Shown here one piece after another: positions 1-10,326 of a stretch of 64,000 nt of DNA. Every line of letters starts with the position of its first letter. The first letter of the stretch is position 1. The stretch is from JAEULH01 sp963746275 (lineage in GTDB: Bacteria > Pseudomonadota > Alphaproteobacteria > Rhodospirillales > Defluviicoccaceae), in contig CAVVAX010000026.1 in assembly GCA_963746275.1 (NCBI GenBank), forward strand, positions 94,339-158,338. Reading direction: 5' to 3'. The notes under the pieces were generated by a model. That model saw only the letters and a list, made by a program, of their open reading frames with translations. It was not told the origin of the DNA and made no database searches. A program made the translations under genes and the position numbers.

Positions 1-78
1 GCCCGCTTTTTTCCCCGTATGCCGGAAGATGGCTTATACGCGAGCGCTTCGGCCCGCTGAAGCAGGGAAAGAGGCGTC

Positions 79-1095
79 ATGTCCGCCCCGGTGACCTCGA
101 TGGACGACATCCGCGGCCTTCTCGTGGCCATGCCGGAACCGGACGTGGCCGCGGCCGCGGCCGCCGCGGCGCGCGAGCCGCAGCTCACCAAGCCTCCGGG
201 GGCGCTGGGCCGGCTGGAGGAGCTGGCGCTGTGGCTCTCGACATGGCAGGGCCGCCATCCGCCTCGGGCTGAGCGAGTGCGGGCGATCGTCTTCGCCGGC
301 AACCACGGCGTCGCCTGTCGCGGCGTCTCCGCCTTCCCGGCCTCCGTCACGGCGCAGATGGTCGCGAACTTCGCCGCCGGCGGCGCCGCCATCAACCAGC
401 TCTGCAACACCCTGGGCGTCGACTTGGCCGTCCACCCCCTCGAGCTGGAGCAGCCGGTGGGTGACATCACCGCCGGTCCGGCAATGGACGAGGCCGGCTT
501 CGTCGCCGCTTTCGCCGCCGGCTGGACCGCCGTCAGCGAAAGGCAGGCCGACCTCGTCTGCCTCGGCGAGATGGGCATCGGCAACACCACCGCCGCTGCC
601 GCCCTCTGCCATGGCCTGTTCGGCGGCAGCGCCGCCGACTGGTGCGGCCCGGGCACCGGCCTTGACGGCGCGGCGGTGACGCACAAGGCGGCCGTCGTCG
701 CCGAGGCCGTGGCCCGACACGGCGATGCGGCCGGGCCCCTCGATCTGCTCCGCCGGCTCGGCGGCCGCGAGCTTGCCGCCATTGCCGGCGCCGTCGTTGC
801 GGCCCGGCACGCCCGTGTGCCGGTGATCCTCGACGGCTTCGTCTGCTCCGCGGCGGCTGCGCCGCTGGCCGCAGCCCGCGCCGAGGCGCTCGGCCACTGC
901 GTCGTCGGCCACGCCTCGACCGAGCCCGGACATCGCCGCCTCCTCGCCCACCTGGGCAAGCGGCCGCTGCTGGATCTGGACATGCGCCTCGGCGAGGCTT
1001 CCGGCGCCGTGCTCGCCGCCGCCATCGTCAAGGCCGCCGCGGCCTGCCATGCCGGCATGGCCACGTTTGCCGAAGCCGGTGTCGCCTCCGGCTGA
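79..1095 (+). CDS. cobT: nicotinate-nucleotide--dimethylbenzimidazole phosphoribosyltransferase
   Basis: CobT transfers the phosphoribosyl group of nicotinate mononucleotide to dimethylbenzimidazole, giving alpha-ribazole phosphate for the lower loop of cobalamin; it is cytosolic. The 338-residue reading is uninterrupted and close to the usual family length of about 340-350. The family signature GEMGIGNTTAAAAL lies near residues 163-176. The C-terminal stretch MRLGEASGA carries the expected catalytic glutamate near residue 306. The ATG at 79 is preceded by the purine-rich GGGAAAGAGG, a good ribosome binding site. No other cobalamin synthesis gene is next to it. A B12 product is consistent with the B12-dependent NrdJ at the far end of the window. 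No cobalamin riboswitch is recognisable in the 78 bases upstream. Confidence 0.95.
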   Translation: MSAPVTSMDDIRGLLVAMPEPDVAAAAAAAAREPQLTKPPGALGRLEELALWLSTWQGRHPPRAERVRAIVFAGNHGVACRGVSAFPASVTAQMVANFAAGGAAINQLCNTLGVDLAVHPLELEQPVGDITAGPAMDEAGFVAAFAAGWTAVSERQADLVCLGEMGIGNTTAAAALCHGLFGGSAADWCGPGTGLDGAAVTHKAAVVAEAVARHGDAAGPLDLLRRLGGRELAAIAGAVVAARHARVPVILDGFVCSAAAAPLAAARAEALGHCVVGHASTEPGHRRLLAHLGKRPLLDLDMRLGEASGAVLAAAIVKAAAACHAGMATFAEAGVASG

Positions 1096-1165
1096 GGATC
1101 CGGCTGAGGATCCGGTTGAGTGCTGCCGCTTGAGCGGCGTCGCGGACTTTCCCATACTGGCGGCC

Positions 1166-2645
1166 ATGAGCCGACAAAGCTTCGCAGTTGCCCTGCTCCT
1201 CGTCCTCATCGCGCCGCTCGCCGGCTGCTCGGTCAACCCGGCAACGGGGGAGCGCAGCTTTACCGGCTTCATGAGCCCAGAGGACGAGAAGCGGGTCGGC
1301 GCCGAGCAGCATCCGCAGCTGGTCAGCCGGTTCGGCGGCGAGTACGGCGATGCCGGGCTGGAAGCCTACGTGCAGAAGGTCGGCGCCAGCCTCGCGGCGC
1401 AGAGCGAGATGCCGGAGCTCAGCTACACCTTCACCGTCCTCGACGACGAGCTGATCAACGCCTTCGCCCTGCCCGGGCGGCTATGTCCACATCACGCGCG
1501 GCCTTCTTGCGCTGGCCGACAACGAGGCGGAGATGGCGAGCGTCCTCGGCCACGAGCTCGGCCACATCACCGCCCGCCACGCCGCCCAGCGCTACAGCCA
1601 GTCGATGGCGGCCAACATCGGCGTCGGCCTCCTCGGCGTGCTTGGCGCCGTCGCCGGCCTGCCCACCGGCACCGCCGACATCGCCGGGCTGGGGGCCCAG
1701 GTCTACCTGCAGAGCTATTCGCGCGATCAGGAGCTGGAGGCCGACCAGCTCGGCATCCGCTACATGGCCCGGGCCGGATACGATCCGGCGGCGATGGCCA
1801 CGTTCTTCCGCAAGCTCGACGCCTATACCCAGCTTCAGGCGGCCCTGCTCGGCGCGCCGGACTCCGGCGACCGGCTGAACATCATGGCCTCGCACCCGCG
1901 CACGGCCGATCGGGTCGCCCAGGCGGTCCAGTTGGCGGCCGCGCAGCACGTCGCGAACGGCCGCTGGGACCGCGACCGCTACCTCGCCGCCATCGACGGG
2001 ATGCTCTATGGCGATTCGCCACAGCAGGGGGTGCGGCGCGGGCGGAGCTTCGCCCATCCCGAGCTCGGCATCGCCTTCGAGGTGCCGCCCGGCTTCGTCA
2101 TGTTCAACAGCCCAAACCAGGTCACCGCCCGCGGCCCGGGCGGGGCACTGCTCATTTTCGATTCGGCCGGCGCTGGGGAAGCGCGCTCAGCCGGTGGCAT
2201 GACCCGCTACGTCAGCTCGGTCGGCAACGCCAACCTCCGGTTCGGCAACGTCCAGCCGTTGGAGGTGAATGGCATGGAGGCCGCGACCGGCATAACGAGG
2301 GTGAACACCCGCGGCGGGCCAATGGACGTGCGCATGGTCGCGATCCGCGAACGTCCCGAGCGGATCTACCGCTTCCTGTTCGTCACCCCGCCCGGGGCGA
2401 CCGAGCGGTTCGCGACCGAGCTGCAGCGCACCACCTACAGCTTCCGCCGGCTCTCGGCCGACGAGGCCGCTGCAATCCGGCCAATGCGGATCCAGGTCGT
2501 CAGCGTCGGCCGTGGAGACACGGCCCAGTCGCTGGCCTCACGGATGGCGACGCCGCTGCCGCTGGAAACCTTCCGGGTCATCAATGGCCTTGGCGCCGGC
2601 GACCGGCTGCAGCCTGGCCGCGAGGTGAAGCTCATCACCGAGTAG
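1166..2645 (+). CDS. M48-family Zn metalloprotease lipoprotein (frameshifted)
   Basis: This is an envelope metalloprotease of the M48 family, in the broad group of BepA/LoiP-like outer-membrane quality-control proteases. It starts at the ATG at 1166 with a lipoprotein signal of about 20 residues ending in the lipobox LAGC, so it is probably anchored in the outer membrane. The zinc site HELGH is encoded near 1552. A second metal ligand is expected in the downstream stretch QELEADQLGIRYM. The last 50 residues (GRGDTAQSLASRM) resemble a LysM-like module. The reading is split near 1475-1480: removing one G from CCCGGGCGG restores a continuous ALPGGYVHITRG and joins the two halves. The total length is one base over a multiple of three, as a single insertion predicts. 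A sequence error is more likely than a pseudogene because both halves are well conserved. Confidence 0.85.
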
Positions 2646-2985
2646 TTAAGGTGAGGCGAGGCCGGGGCTCCGCTGCGTGGCGGGCCGTGACCGCCGGCGC
2701 CCGCCTTGCGCGGCGGTCGACGCCGCTACAACCCAGCGGGGTCCGCGGTCCGCGACCGGGCCCAGGCTCCGACCACTCGCAGGGGCGCACCCGATCGGTC
2801 TCGATCCAGCCTTCTCCCTCGCCCTCCTCCTCCGCGGCCAATCCGGGTTCTGCGCTGGACCTTACCCCTGCGCGCACCGGAGCATGCTGGGGCTGGACCG
2901 CCTTCCAGATGGCAATCGACCTTCAGCCCGGCGAGCACCGGAGCATGACTCTAGGCCAGCGGAGGGTTCGCGGCTGTGCCGGCCG
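2646..2985. other. intergenic, no gene recognised
   Basis: These 340 bases lie between the convergent M48 and DUF1289 genes. I see no recognisable protein in any frame and no clear terminator. A 13-base direct repeat (GCACCGGAGCATG) occurs near 2875 and again near 2935. Long open frames here are expected from the high G+C and do not resemble known proteins. Confidence 0.4.
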
Positions 2986-3933
2986 TCACAGACCGGGCTG
3001 ATAGATGGCGGCGATAATGAAGCCGTCGGGGAAGCTTTCTGGCAGCACGACGCCCCGGTCCGCGTCCAGGCCGAACCGGGCGAGGGCGATCGGCAGCTCG
3101 ATGCGGCCGAGCGGGGTGGCGATGACGACGTTGGCACCATGAGCGCCATCATGGGAGCGCAGCCTTGGGCGCCGGCGATCCGGTTGGCGAACTCATCGGC
3201 GGGGGCGGCGGCCTGGTTCGCCCGAACCATCGCCGCCTGCGGGGCCGGCACCTGTGCCGCTCGCGCCGCCGCCGGCTGCGCCGCGCGGCCGTCGCGGATG
3301 CCCCACCAGGCGCCGTGCTGGTCGGCGTCGATGACCTGGAGTGGCATCGCGCGCGCCTGCTGACGGAGCGCGTCGTCGTCGGGATGAGGTGTGGCACCCA
3401 TGGGTGGCGCCGGAGCGTTCGGCCGGTTGGTCTGCACCGCCAGGACGATCCGCTGCACTAAGGGGGACGCCGTGGGGGACGCCGAGGGGGACGCGTCGGG
3501 ACGCCGCGCCGGACGTCGCAGTGTCGTCGAGAGCAAAGGCGCGCACATCAGCGCCGCAACACAGGCGCAGGGCGGCGCCGACGCCGATCGCCTCGACGAC
3601 TTCGCCGTGGCTGCGGACCTCGCAACTCGATGGTGCGGGGCAGGGGAACGATGCCGCCGCGCCGGGTGCCGCGAGCAGCCAAGCGCCATTGCCCTTGCGC
3701 AGCGTGCTGAGCACGAAGCCGCGAACGTCGGCAGCCGTCCACGGCAGCCGGCGGACGCCCACGCCGAGGCTTTGCAGCCGGGCTGGCAACGCCGCCCAGA
3801 TCGCCCGGCGGCCACCGGGGCCGGCGGTGCTCCACCCGGCGATCTCCTCGCCGGTGCGGCCGCAGCCGATGCAGTAGCCGGTCGCGTCGTCGAGCCGGCA
3901 GACGCCGACGCAGGGGCTGATCGCCACGTGCAT
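2986..3933 (-). CDS. DUF1289-domain protein with long C-terminal extension (frameshifted)
   Basis: The N-terminus starts at the ATG complementary to 3931-3933. It carries the DUF1289 cysteine motif, with SPCVGVCRLDD followed by GYCIGCGRTGEEIAGW (residues about 6-35), a predicted small metal-binding fold. The rest of the protein is spread over three frames. The first runs to about 3500 (ending around VGAALRLCCGADVRAFALDD). The second covers about 3470-3150 (RIVLAVQTNRP, then GAWWGIRDGR). The third covers about 3140-2986 (ANVVIATPLGRIELPIALAR) and ends at a TGA after YQPGL. The span is 316 codons. The C-terminal function is unknown to me. Stitching the frames is my inference; the DUF1289 part is directly seen. 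It is convergent with the M48 gene. Confidence 0.65.
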
Positions 3934-4213
3934 TGCGGATCTCCCTCGGGGCCGCCGTCGGAGCTGCCATCGGGGCGCCGTCGGGCGCGCCGGCGGCATC
4001 GCCGCGACGGCCGCCCCGGAAGGTCCCTTCTTAACCCAGCTCGCGGCGAGGATCACCTGTTGCAGCGCACACACGCTGCGGGATTGCGCCGGCGCCGGGC
4101 GATATCTGTGGCCGCGGCATGGCGACGAGCAGCCGGCACCCCGAACGGCCATCCGGGCGGTATCCGGGCGGCCTTGATTTTGCGGCCGGCGGCAGGTACC
4201 TCAAGCGGCGGCC

Positions 4214-4289
4214 GACCCCATCGTCTAGAGGCCTAGGACACCACCCTTTCAAGGTGGTAACACGGGTTCGAATCCCGTTGGGGTCGCCA
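4214..4289 (+). tRNA. tRNA-Glu (anticodon TTC)
   Basis: A complete 76-base cloverleaf is present, including an encoded CCA end. The acceptor stem pairs GACCCCA with TGGGGTC. The anticodon stem is CCACC/GGTGG around loop CTTTCAA, giving anticodon TTC. The T arm contains the invariant GGTTCGAATCC. The discriminator base is G. No second copy of its 3' end was found in the window, so there is no evidence that it serves as an integration site, although an accessory-looking gene follows. Confidence 0.97.
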
Positions 4290-4387
4290 GCTTCAGCAAG
4301 ATCAACACGTTAGTCATCGGCTTCCAAGAGTTCGTGCGATGTGGATCGAGCGAGGGCAGCGCGGCGTCTTGTACTGCGAAGGATGTG

Positions 4388-5295
4388 TCACCGCCGCGGG
4401 CAGTTAGGCTTCGCGCAGCCTTCTTCCACGCTCCCATACTCGGACCAGTAGCATGGTGGCTCGAACTCAAGGTACTGCGGAAGCGTTGTTCTGCGGCCAC
4501 CCAACGCGTTCTTCAGTTGGGCGGCCTCCAGGCCTTTCGCTCGCCCAAGATCGACCCAGTCGAGGCCAGCGCATGTTAAGTCCGCCCCTTTCAGATCTGC
4601 ACCGTCGAGCACGGCATATGTCAGGCTGGCTCCCGTCAGGTCCGCACCCTTCAGATCTGCATCGCCGAGCACGGCATGTATCAGGCTGGCTTCTGTCAGG
4701 TCCGCGTTGATGAGTGTGCGTGTGCGCCATGAAGCTTCGCGTGCGTCAGAGAAGCGCCCTTTAGATTGGTGCGCCGCTGATCCGGTTTTTCGCAGAAGAC
4801 TTTCGTTGTGTCATCGATGGAGGACCACCGGTAGTCCGGGCCTGGGCAGCTCAGGCTGCTGCTCAGGTCAGCGCCCGTTAGATCGGCACCGTCGAGAACC
4901 GCACCTTCGAGATCTGCTCCGTAGAGCTGCGCATCCCTCATGCTCGCCCTGGACAGATCAACCCTCTGGCCGGACAGCTTGGACGACCCTAGGTTGATCC
5001 CTGGTAGGTGAGCGAAATCCAGGACGGCGCCGGCAAGGGATCTGCCATCCTTCGCCAGGTTCTCAAGGGCGTCGCTGCGACTGCCATCACCCGGCAAGTA
5101 AGCTGCCCCGTTGATCAGCTCCCACGCCCTATAGCGCCGCTCCATGGCTCGATCCTCTGTTTCACGTAGCCAGCCGACGAAGGTCACGATCACCGCAAGG
5201 AACGTGGAGAACTCCGCGAACCTGAAGAACCGCGGCCACCCGAACCACCACAGCTGCCCCTTGACCCACAACCACTGTCGCTCCAGGGTTCCCAC
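4388..5295 (-). CDS. pentapeptide-repeat membrane protein, copy 1 (frameshifted)
   Basis: The N-terminus has one probable transmembrane segment (FSTFLAVIVTFVGWL, residues about 29-43), then a conserved block with YRAWELIN, then a run of A(D/N)LXX pentapeptide repeats. The repeats (for example ADLKGADLTGASL) predict a right-handed beta-helix. The reading breaks near 4715-4730, within a CAC/GCAC repeat; the next frame resumes at once with INADLTEASLIHAVLGDADL, so this is one gene. A cysteine-bearing insert (near residues 150-170 of the first part) interrupts the repeats. The role is unknown; other members of this fold act as scaffolds or DNA mimics, which cannot be inferred here. A related but more damaged gene lies at 17391-17802. 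G+C is visibly lower than in the neighbouring glgB. Confidence 0.75.
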
Positions 5296-5518
5296 CCTTC
5301 CTATCCTCGTCTTTTAACAAGCGCCGCAGCCCGCCCAGCGCCCGCTCTTCTACGGCGGTTCATCGCCGTTCCACAACCCACATCCATGATAGACCCCCAG
5401 GAGGGGCTTGGCGATGCACACGACCATCCGGAGCAACCCGAGCAGCGAAACCAGCCAGGGCCGTCGCCTGCCGCTCGACGCACGGGGCTCGCGCCAAGCA
5501 AGGCGCGCCCGCTCGCCG

Positions 5519-8500
5519 TTATTCCGCTGGATCCGGGCGCAGCACCACGGCGCTGAGCGCGGGCAGGCTGAGCCGGATGGAAAAGGCCCGGCCGTGCCAG
5601 GCAACCTCCTCCGCGTCGCACTCTCCGCCAAGCGGCCGGCCGGCGCCGCCGTAGGCCTGGTCGTTGCTGGCGAAGATCGTCCGGTAGGCGACGGGGTAGG
5701 GCACGCCGACGCGGTAGTCGGGCCGGGAAATGCCTGAGAAGTTGAGCACGAACAGGAGGGCCTTGCGCGGGTCACGGTCCATGCGCAGGAAGGCGATGAC
5801 GCTGCCTTCGGCGTTGTCCGGGTCGATCCAGTCGAAGCCGATGCTCTTGCCGTCGACCTCGTGCATCGCCCCCTCGGACCGATACAAGGCATTCAAGTCG
5901 CGTACGAAGGCGGCGAGCCGGCGGTGCCGGTCGCGCGCCAGGCACGGCCAGTCAAGGCTCGCGGCATGGTTCCATTCGCCGGGCTGGCCGAACTCGCCGC
6001 CCATGAACAGGAGCTTCTTGCCGGGGTGGGCGTACATGAAGGCGAACAGCAGCCTCAGGTTGGCAAAGCGCTCCCAGTCGTCGCAACCGGACATCCTAGC
6101 CAAGAGCGAGCCCTTCAGGTGCACGACCTCGTCGTGGGACAAGGCCAGGATGAAGTTCTCGTTGAAGGCGTAGACGAGGCTGAAGGTGAGCTTGTGGTGG
6201 TGGCGGCTGCGCTCCGCTGTCGGCGTGCTCATGTAGTGCAGCACGTCGTGCATCCAGCCCATGTTCCACTTGAAGCCGAAGCCGAGGCCGCCGCGGTCCG
6301 CGGGCGTCGAAACGCCGGGCCAAGCGGTCGAATTCCTCGGCGATCATCAGCACGCCGGGGAAGTGCTGGTGGACGACGACGTTGGTGTGCTTGAGGAACT
6401 CGATCGCTTCCAGGTTCTCGCGGCCGCCGAACATGTTCGGGATCCACTCACCTTCCTTGCGGCTGTAGTCGAGGTAGAGCATGGAGGCGACCGCGTCCAC
6501 GCGCAGGCCGTCGAAGTGGTAGGTCTTGAGCCAGAACAGCGCGTTGGCGATGAGGAAGTTTTCGACCTCGTGCCGGCCGTAGTTGAAGATCAGGGTCCCC
6601 CAGTCGCGGTGCTCGCCCATGCGGGGGTCGGCGTGCTCGTAAAGGCAGGTGCCGTCGAAGCGGGCCAGGGCATAGTCGTCCTTGGGGAAGTGGCCGGGAA
6701 CCCAGTCGAGGATCACGCCGATGTCCGCCTCATGGCAGGCATCGACGAACGCCATCAGGTCCGCGGGCCCGCCGAAGCGGGCGGTTGGCGCATAGAAGTT
6801 CGAGACCTGGTAGCCCCATGACGGCTCATACGGGTGCTCGGCCACCGGCAGCAGCTCGATGTGGGTGAAGCCCATCTCCTTGACGTAGGGGACGAGCGTT
6901 CGGGCAAGCTCGCGGTAGCTCGGTTGCGTGTTGCCGGCGCTGCGGCGCCAGGAGCCGAGGTGCACCTCGTAGATCGCGACCGGCTCGCGCCAGGCCTGGC
7001 ACTCCTCGCGCCGGCGCATCCAGTCGTCGTCGCGCCAGTCGTGGATGCCGTCGAGGCGGGCGACGACGCTGGCTTTGGCCGGCGGCACCTCGGTGGCGAA
7101 CGCGTACGGGTCAGTCTTCAGCCGCCTGACACCGTCGGCGGCCAGGACGGCATACTGGTAGAGCGTGCCCGGCGGCAGGTCGGGGACGAAGAGCTCCCAG
7201 ATGCCGGCGCTGCGCCTCGACATCGGGTGGCGGCGCTGGTCCCAGCCGTTGAACGGCCCGACGACGCTCACGCTCCGGGCGTTCGGCGCCCAGACGGCGA
7301 AGCCGGTCCCAGCGACGCCGTGCACCGTGCGCGGGTGCGCGCCGAGGCGCTCGAAGATGCGATAGTGGTTGCCGGCGGCGAACAGGTGCTCGTCGAGGGC
7401 CAAGAAGGCGAAGGCGGCCTCGCCGAAGGTGTAAGGATCGCGGACCACCTCGGCCGCCTGCCCGGCGCGGGCGAGGTGCAACCGGTAGAGCGCCGGGTGC
7501 GGCGGCATCGACGCGCGCCTCGAATAGCCCGGGAGCGCCGGCTACGGCGCGGGCGCGGTAGGCGACGTTCGGGCCGGCGTCGAGGACCACGTGGACCTGC
7601 TCGACGCCGGGCGCGAAGGCTCGGATGAAGCCGCCACCGGACCGGTCTTGGTGCGGGCCGAGCAGCAGATGCGGCTGGTCCTCGCGGCCGGTCACGAGCG
7701 CGGCAAGCTTCTCATCCATGGCCGGCTCAGGCGCGTTCCGATCGTCGACGACGATCCAAGCGCCCCCATCCTCCGCCTCCGCCCCGATACCAACGGCCAG
7801 CGCCGCGGTTCGTTCGACACGGATGGCGTCGGCAGCGAAATGCCGGCGGCGGAAGGCGGCAGCCGAGCGGAGGATGCTCCGGATCTCGCCGCGGCCGAGG
7901 TCGAGGCGAAGGGTTCCGCCCGCGGCATCGCCCGGATCGCCCGGCGCCTCGTAGAGGGGCGTGCCGTCGAACCAGGCGAGCGCCTCAGCGTCCGGAATGC
8001 GCAGGCCCAGCGACGGGAGGACGACGCCGAGGCCGTTCGCGTGGCAGGCCGCGATCAGCGCGATCAGCCGTTCCGAGGTGCCGCCGGCCAGCCCGCGAAC
8101 GAGGCAACCGGCCTCAGCGCCATCGGCAAGCGCCTCCAGTTCCACATGGCTGTAGCCCGCCGCCTTCAGCGCGGCCAAATCCTCAGATTTCGGCGGCGGC
8201 CGGCCGCGCTTCAGCACCTTCACGCCGAGCCCGGGCGATGCGCCGCCTGTGCCGGCGACGGGTCGGGGCGGCGCGGCCCGTCCCGGTGAGCCGCCGGAAC
8301 CATGAACGACGGAGGCCGAGCCCGGCGGCGGCTCCGCCTGCACGGCGAACGGGTCGCGCTTCAGGAACAGCGCGCCGTCCGGCGTCTTGATCTCGTACTT
8401 GTAGAGCGCGCCCACGCGAACCTCGGGCACGAACAGGACCCATATCCCGGCCTCGCCGGTGCGGATCATCGGGTGGCAGCGGCCGTCCCAGCCGTTGAAG

Positions 8501-8974
8501 GTGCCGACGACGCTGACCCGCTGCGCCGCCGGCGCCCAGACGGCGAAGCCGACGCCATCGACCCCATTGCTGCTCGCGCGGATGAGCGCCGAGGATCTCG
8601 AACAGGCCGTCGTGGCGGCCGGCCGTGAACAGCCGTTCGTCCTCCGCGCCGAAGCTGGGCTGCCGGCAGGCGTAGGCGTCGCGCTGGCGGCGGACGGTTC
8701 CGCCCCGATCCACAGCCAAGAATTCGTAGTCGCGTGCGTCGGCCGGCGAGACGGTCGCGGCGAACAGCCCGGCCGGGTGGATCTGCACCATCACCTGGTC
8801 GCGGGGAGGCTCGCCCTTGATGCGGAGGTAGGCTCGGTCGGCGTGGGGGAGGAAGGCGCGAACGACGACGGCGGTCCTGCCTTTGACGTGCGGGCCGAGC
8901 ACCAGCTGCGGCGCGTCGTGGCGCAACTCGACGATGCTGAGGACGTCGTCTTGCGAAAGGTCCGAGGTGTCCAT
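5519..8974 (-). CDS. glgB: 1,4-alpha-glucan branching enzyme with a degenerate N-terminal GlgB-like half (frameshifted)
   Basis: The C-terminal part (from about 7719 to 5519, about 730 residues) is an intact GlgB that makes alpha-1,6 branches in glycogen. It has an N1 domain (HLLLGPHQDRSGGG), a CBM48 (FAVWAPNARSVSVVGPFNGW), and a GH13 barrel with DWVPGHF, the nucleophile motif GLRVDAVASM, the acid/base motif LMIAEES and LSHDEVVH. Upstream, in the same reading, is another N1 domain (PQLVLGPHVKGR), another CBM48 (near 8500) and a shortened barrel. In that barrel GLRVDAV is replaced by AIRVERT and IAEES by IVVDDR, so it should be inactive. The total is about 1150 residues against about 730 for typical GlgB. 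Shifts lie near 8580, 7505 and 6332; each is repaired by one base. The start ATG is complementary to 8972-8974. No other glg gene is adjacent. An alternative is that the intact enzyme starts at an internal ATG (7719), but no stop separates the halves. Confidence 0.88.
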
Positions 8975-9220
8975 CCCTTGTTAGGTCTTGTCGTGGCTCG
9001 ATGGGACTGGCGGAAGCAGACGAGCGTATGGGCGCCGGCTGGTAGGGTCAAGACCAACCATGCTGCGTCGCAGCATCGGCGCTTCGCTCCGGCAAGGCCA
9101 TTGATCCCGAGGCAACCATTCCAGCGTCCGGGCGTTCCTTGGTGGATGCTTGCGAGGCCCCGAGAGGCAAACCACCTTGCGCTCACGGCGGCTGCCGGAA
9201 CCGGGAAGGAGCGGGAACGA

Positions 9221-10033
9221 ATGTTCGACGCACGCGACCTGTTGGGAAAGATCATGCAATCGGGGATGACGAAAAAGACGGACGAGCGCCTCGGCCACGC
9301 CATGGGCCCGAAGGGCCTCGCCGGCGGTGACGGGTCGCTGGCGCAGATGTTCAAGGACCTCATGGCGCAGAACCGCGGCGGCCTCGGCGGGATCGCCGGG
9401 ACGGCGGAGAAGTGGGTCGGCACCGCCGGGCGGCAAATCCAGAGCGGCAACCCGGTCGCCCTCGGCGGCTTGGCCGTGCTCGCCGGCACGCTGCTCAGCG
9501 GCCGCAAGGGCGCCTACAAGGGCGCGGCCGGCGCCGGCGTCCTCGCCCTGCTCGGCAGCCTCGCCTATTCGGCGCTGAAGTCCCGCTCGGGCACCGCCTC
9601 GACGCCCTCGCTGGAGGAGGCGGCGGCCGAGCCGCGCATCGGCCTGCGCGAGCCGCAGACGCCGGAAGAGGAGGCGCAGGTCCAGGACACCGCCAAGGTT
9701 GCGGTCAAGGCGATGATCAACGCCGCCAAGGCCGATGGCGAGATCGACGGCAGCGAGGTCAGCCGGATCCTCGGCGCACTGAAGGAGAACGGCGGCGGCG
9801 AGGAGGAACAGGCCTTCGTCATCGCCGAGATGCAGAAGCCGCTCGACCTGGACGCGCTGGTCCGCGAGGTGTCGAGCCCGGAGGTGGCGGCCCAGGTCTA
9901 CGCCGCGTCGCTGCTGGCCATCAACGTCGACACCGACGCCGAGCGCGACTACCTCAAGCGGCTCGCCTCCCGGCTCAACCTCGATCCGGCGGCCGTCGCC
10001 AAGATCCACGAGGCGATGAACGTGAGCGTGTAG
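9221..10033 (+). CDS. DUF533 / TerB-like inner-membrane protein
   Basis: The 270-residue protein begins MFDARDLLGKIMQSG, typical of the DUF533 (YebE-like) family. A glycine- and alanine-rich hydrophobic stretch follows (about residues 85-125), consistent with membrane association. The C-terminal half has a TerB-like all-helical fold with the acidic motif AAKADGEIDGSE (near residues 168-179). The ATG at 9221 is preceded by GGAAGGAGCGGG at good spacing, which decides the start. It is divergent from glgB across about 245 bases. The function of the family is not established. Confidence 0.85.
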   Translation: MFDARDLLGKIMQSGMTKKTDERLGHAMGPKGLAGGDGSLAQMFKDLMAQNRGGLGGIAGTAEKWVGTAGRQIQSGNPVALGGLAVLAGTLLSGRKGAYKGAAGAGVLALLGSLAYSALKSRSGTASTPSLEEAAAEPRIGLREPQTPEEEAQVQDTAKVAVKAMINAAKADGEIDGSEVSRILGALKENGGGEEEQAFVIAEMQKPLDLDALVREVSSPEVAAQVYAASLLAINVDTDAERDYLKRLASRLNLDPAAVAKIHEAMNVSV

Positions 10034-10130
10034 GGTTGCCGTCACCCGAAGAGGCGGAGCGGGCGAAGCCGCAAGGCCATCTGGGCGAAGCCGGACCCGC
10101 GCCCTCCCGGCCGTCCGGTTCCCTCGTCGT

Positions 10131-10245
10131 TGCCGCACTCGGTGCGGCGATCTGCATGGACCCGCGGAACAAGTCCGCGGGTGACGAAAGGAGGCGAAGC
10201 GGCGACGCCGCTTCCCTTCCGTCATCGCCGCACTCGTTGCGGCGA
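10131..10245. repeat. dispersed palindromic intergenic repeats
   Basis: Two copies of a hairpin of the form CGCCGCAC-loop-GTGCGGCG occur at about 10131-10150 and 10223-10245. Between them, at 10160-10182, is a perfect palindrome with arms ACCCGCGGA and TCCGCGGGT. This layout resembles the short mosaic extragenic repeats common in Alphaproteobacteria. They sit between the DUF533 gene and the SEFIR gene and may also act as transcription stops for both. Confidence 0.6.
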
Positions 10246-10326
10246 TCCACGTCTTCGCTGCGCCCCGGTCACCTGCCATGCCTCGCTGGGGCGCCAGCGG
10301 CTGGACTAAAAGCGCGAGACGAGAAG

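Noticed and set aside
1..78. Possible cobalamin riboswitch upstream of cobT
   Set aside because: The 78 bases available lack the conserved B12-box and are too short for the aptamer.
34..1272. A 412-codon open frame antisense to cobT
   Set aside because: It is glycine/alanine/arginine-rich without family likeness and lies opposite an intact CobT; such frames are expected in this base composition.
4119..4313. A plus-strand open frame across the tRNA-Glu gene
   Set aside because: It translates the tRNA itself and has no protein features.
4214..4388. tRNA-Glu as an integration site for the pentapeptide gene
   Set aside because: No integrase and no second copy of the tRNA 3' end were found in the window.
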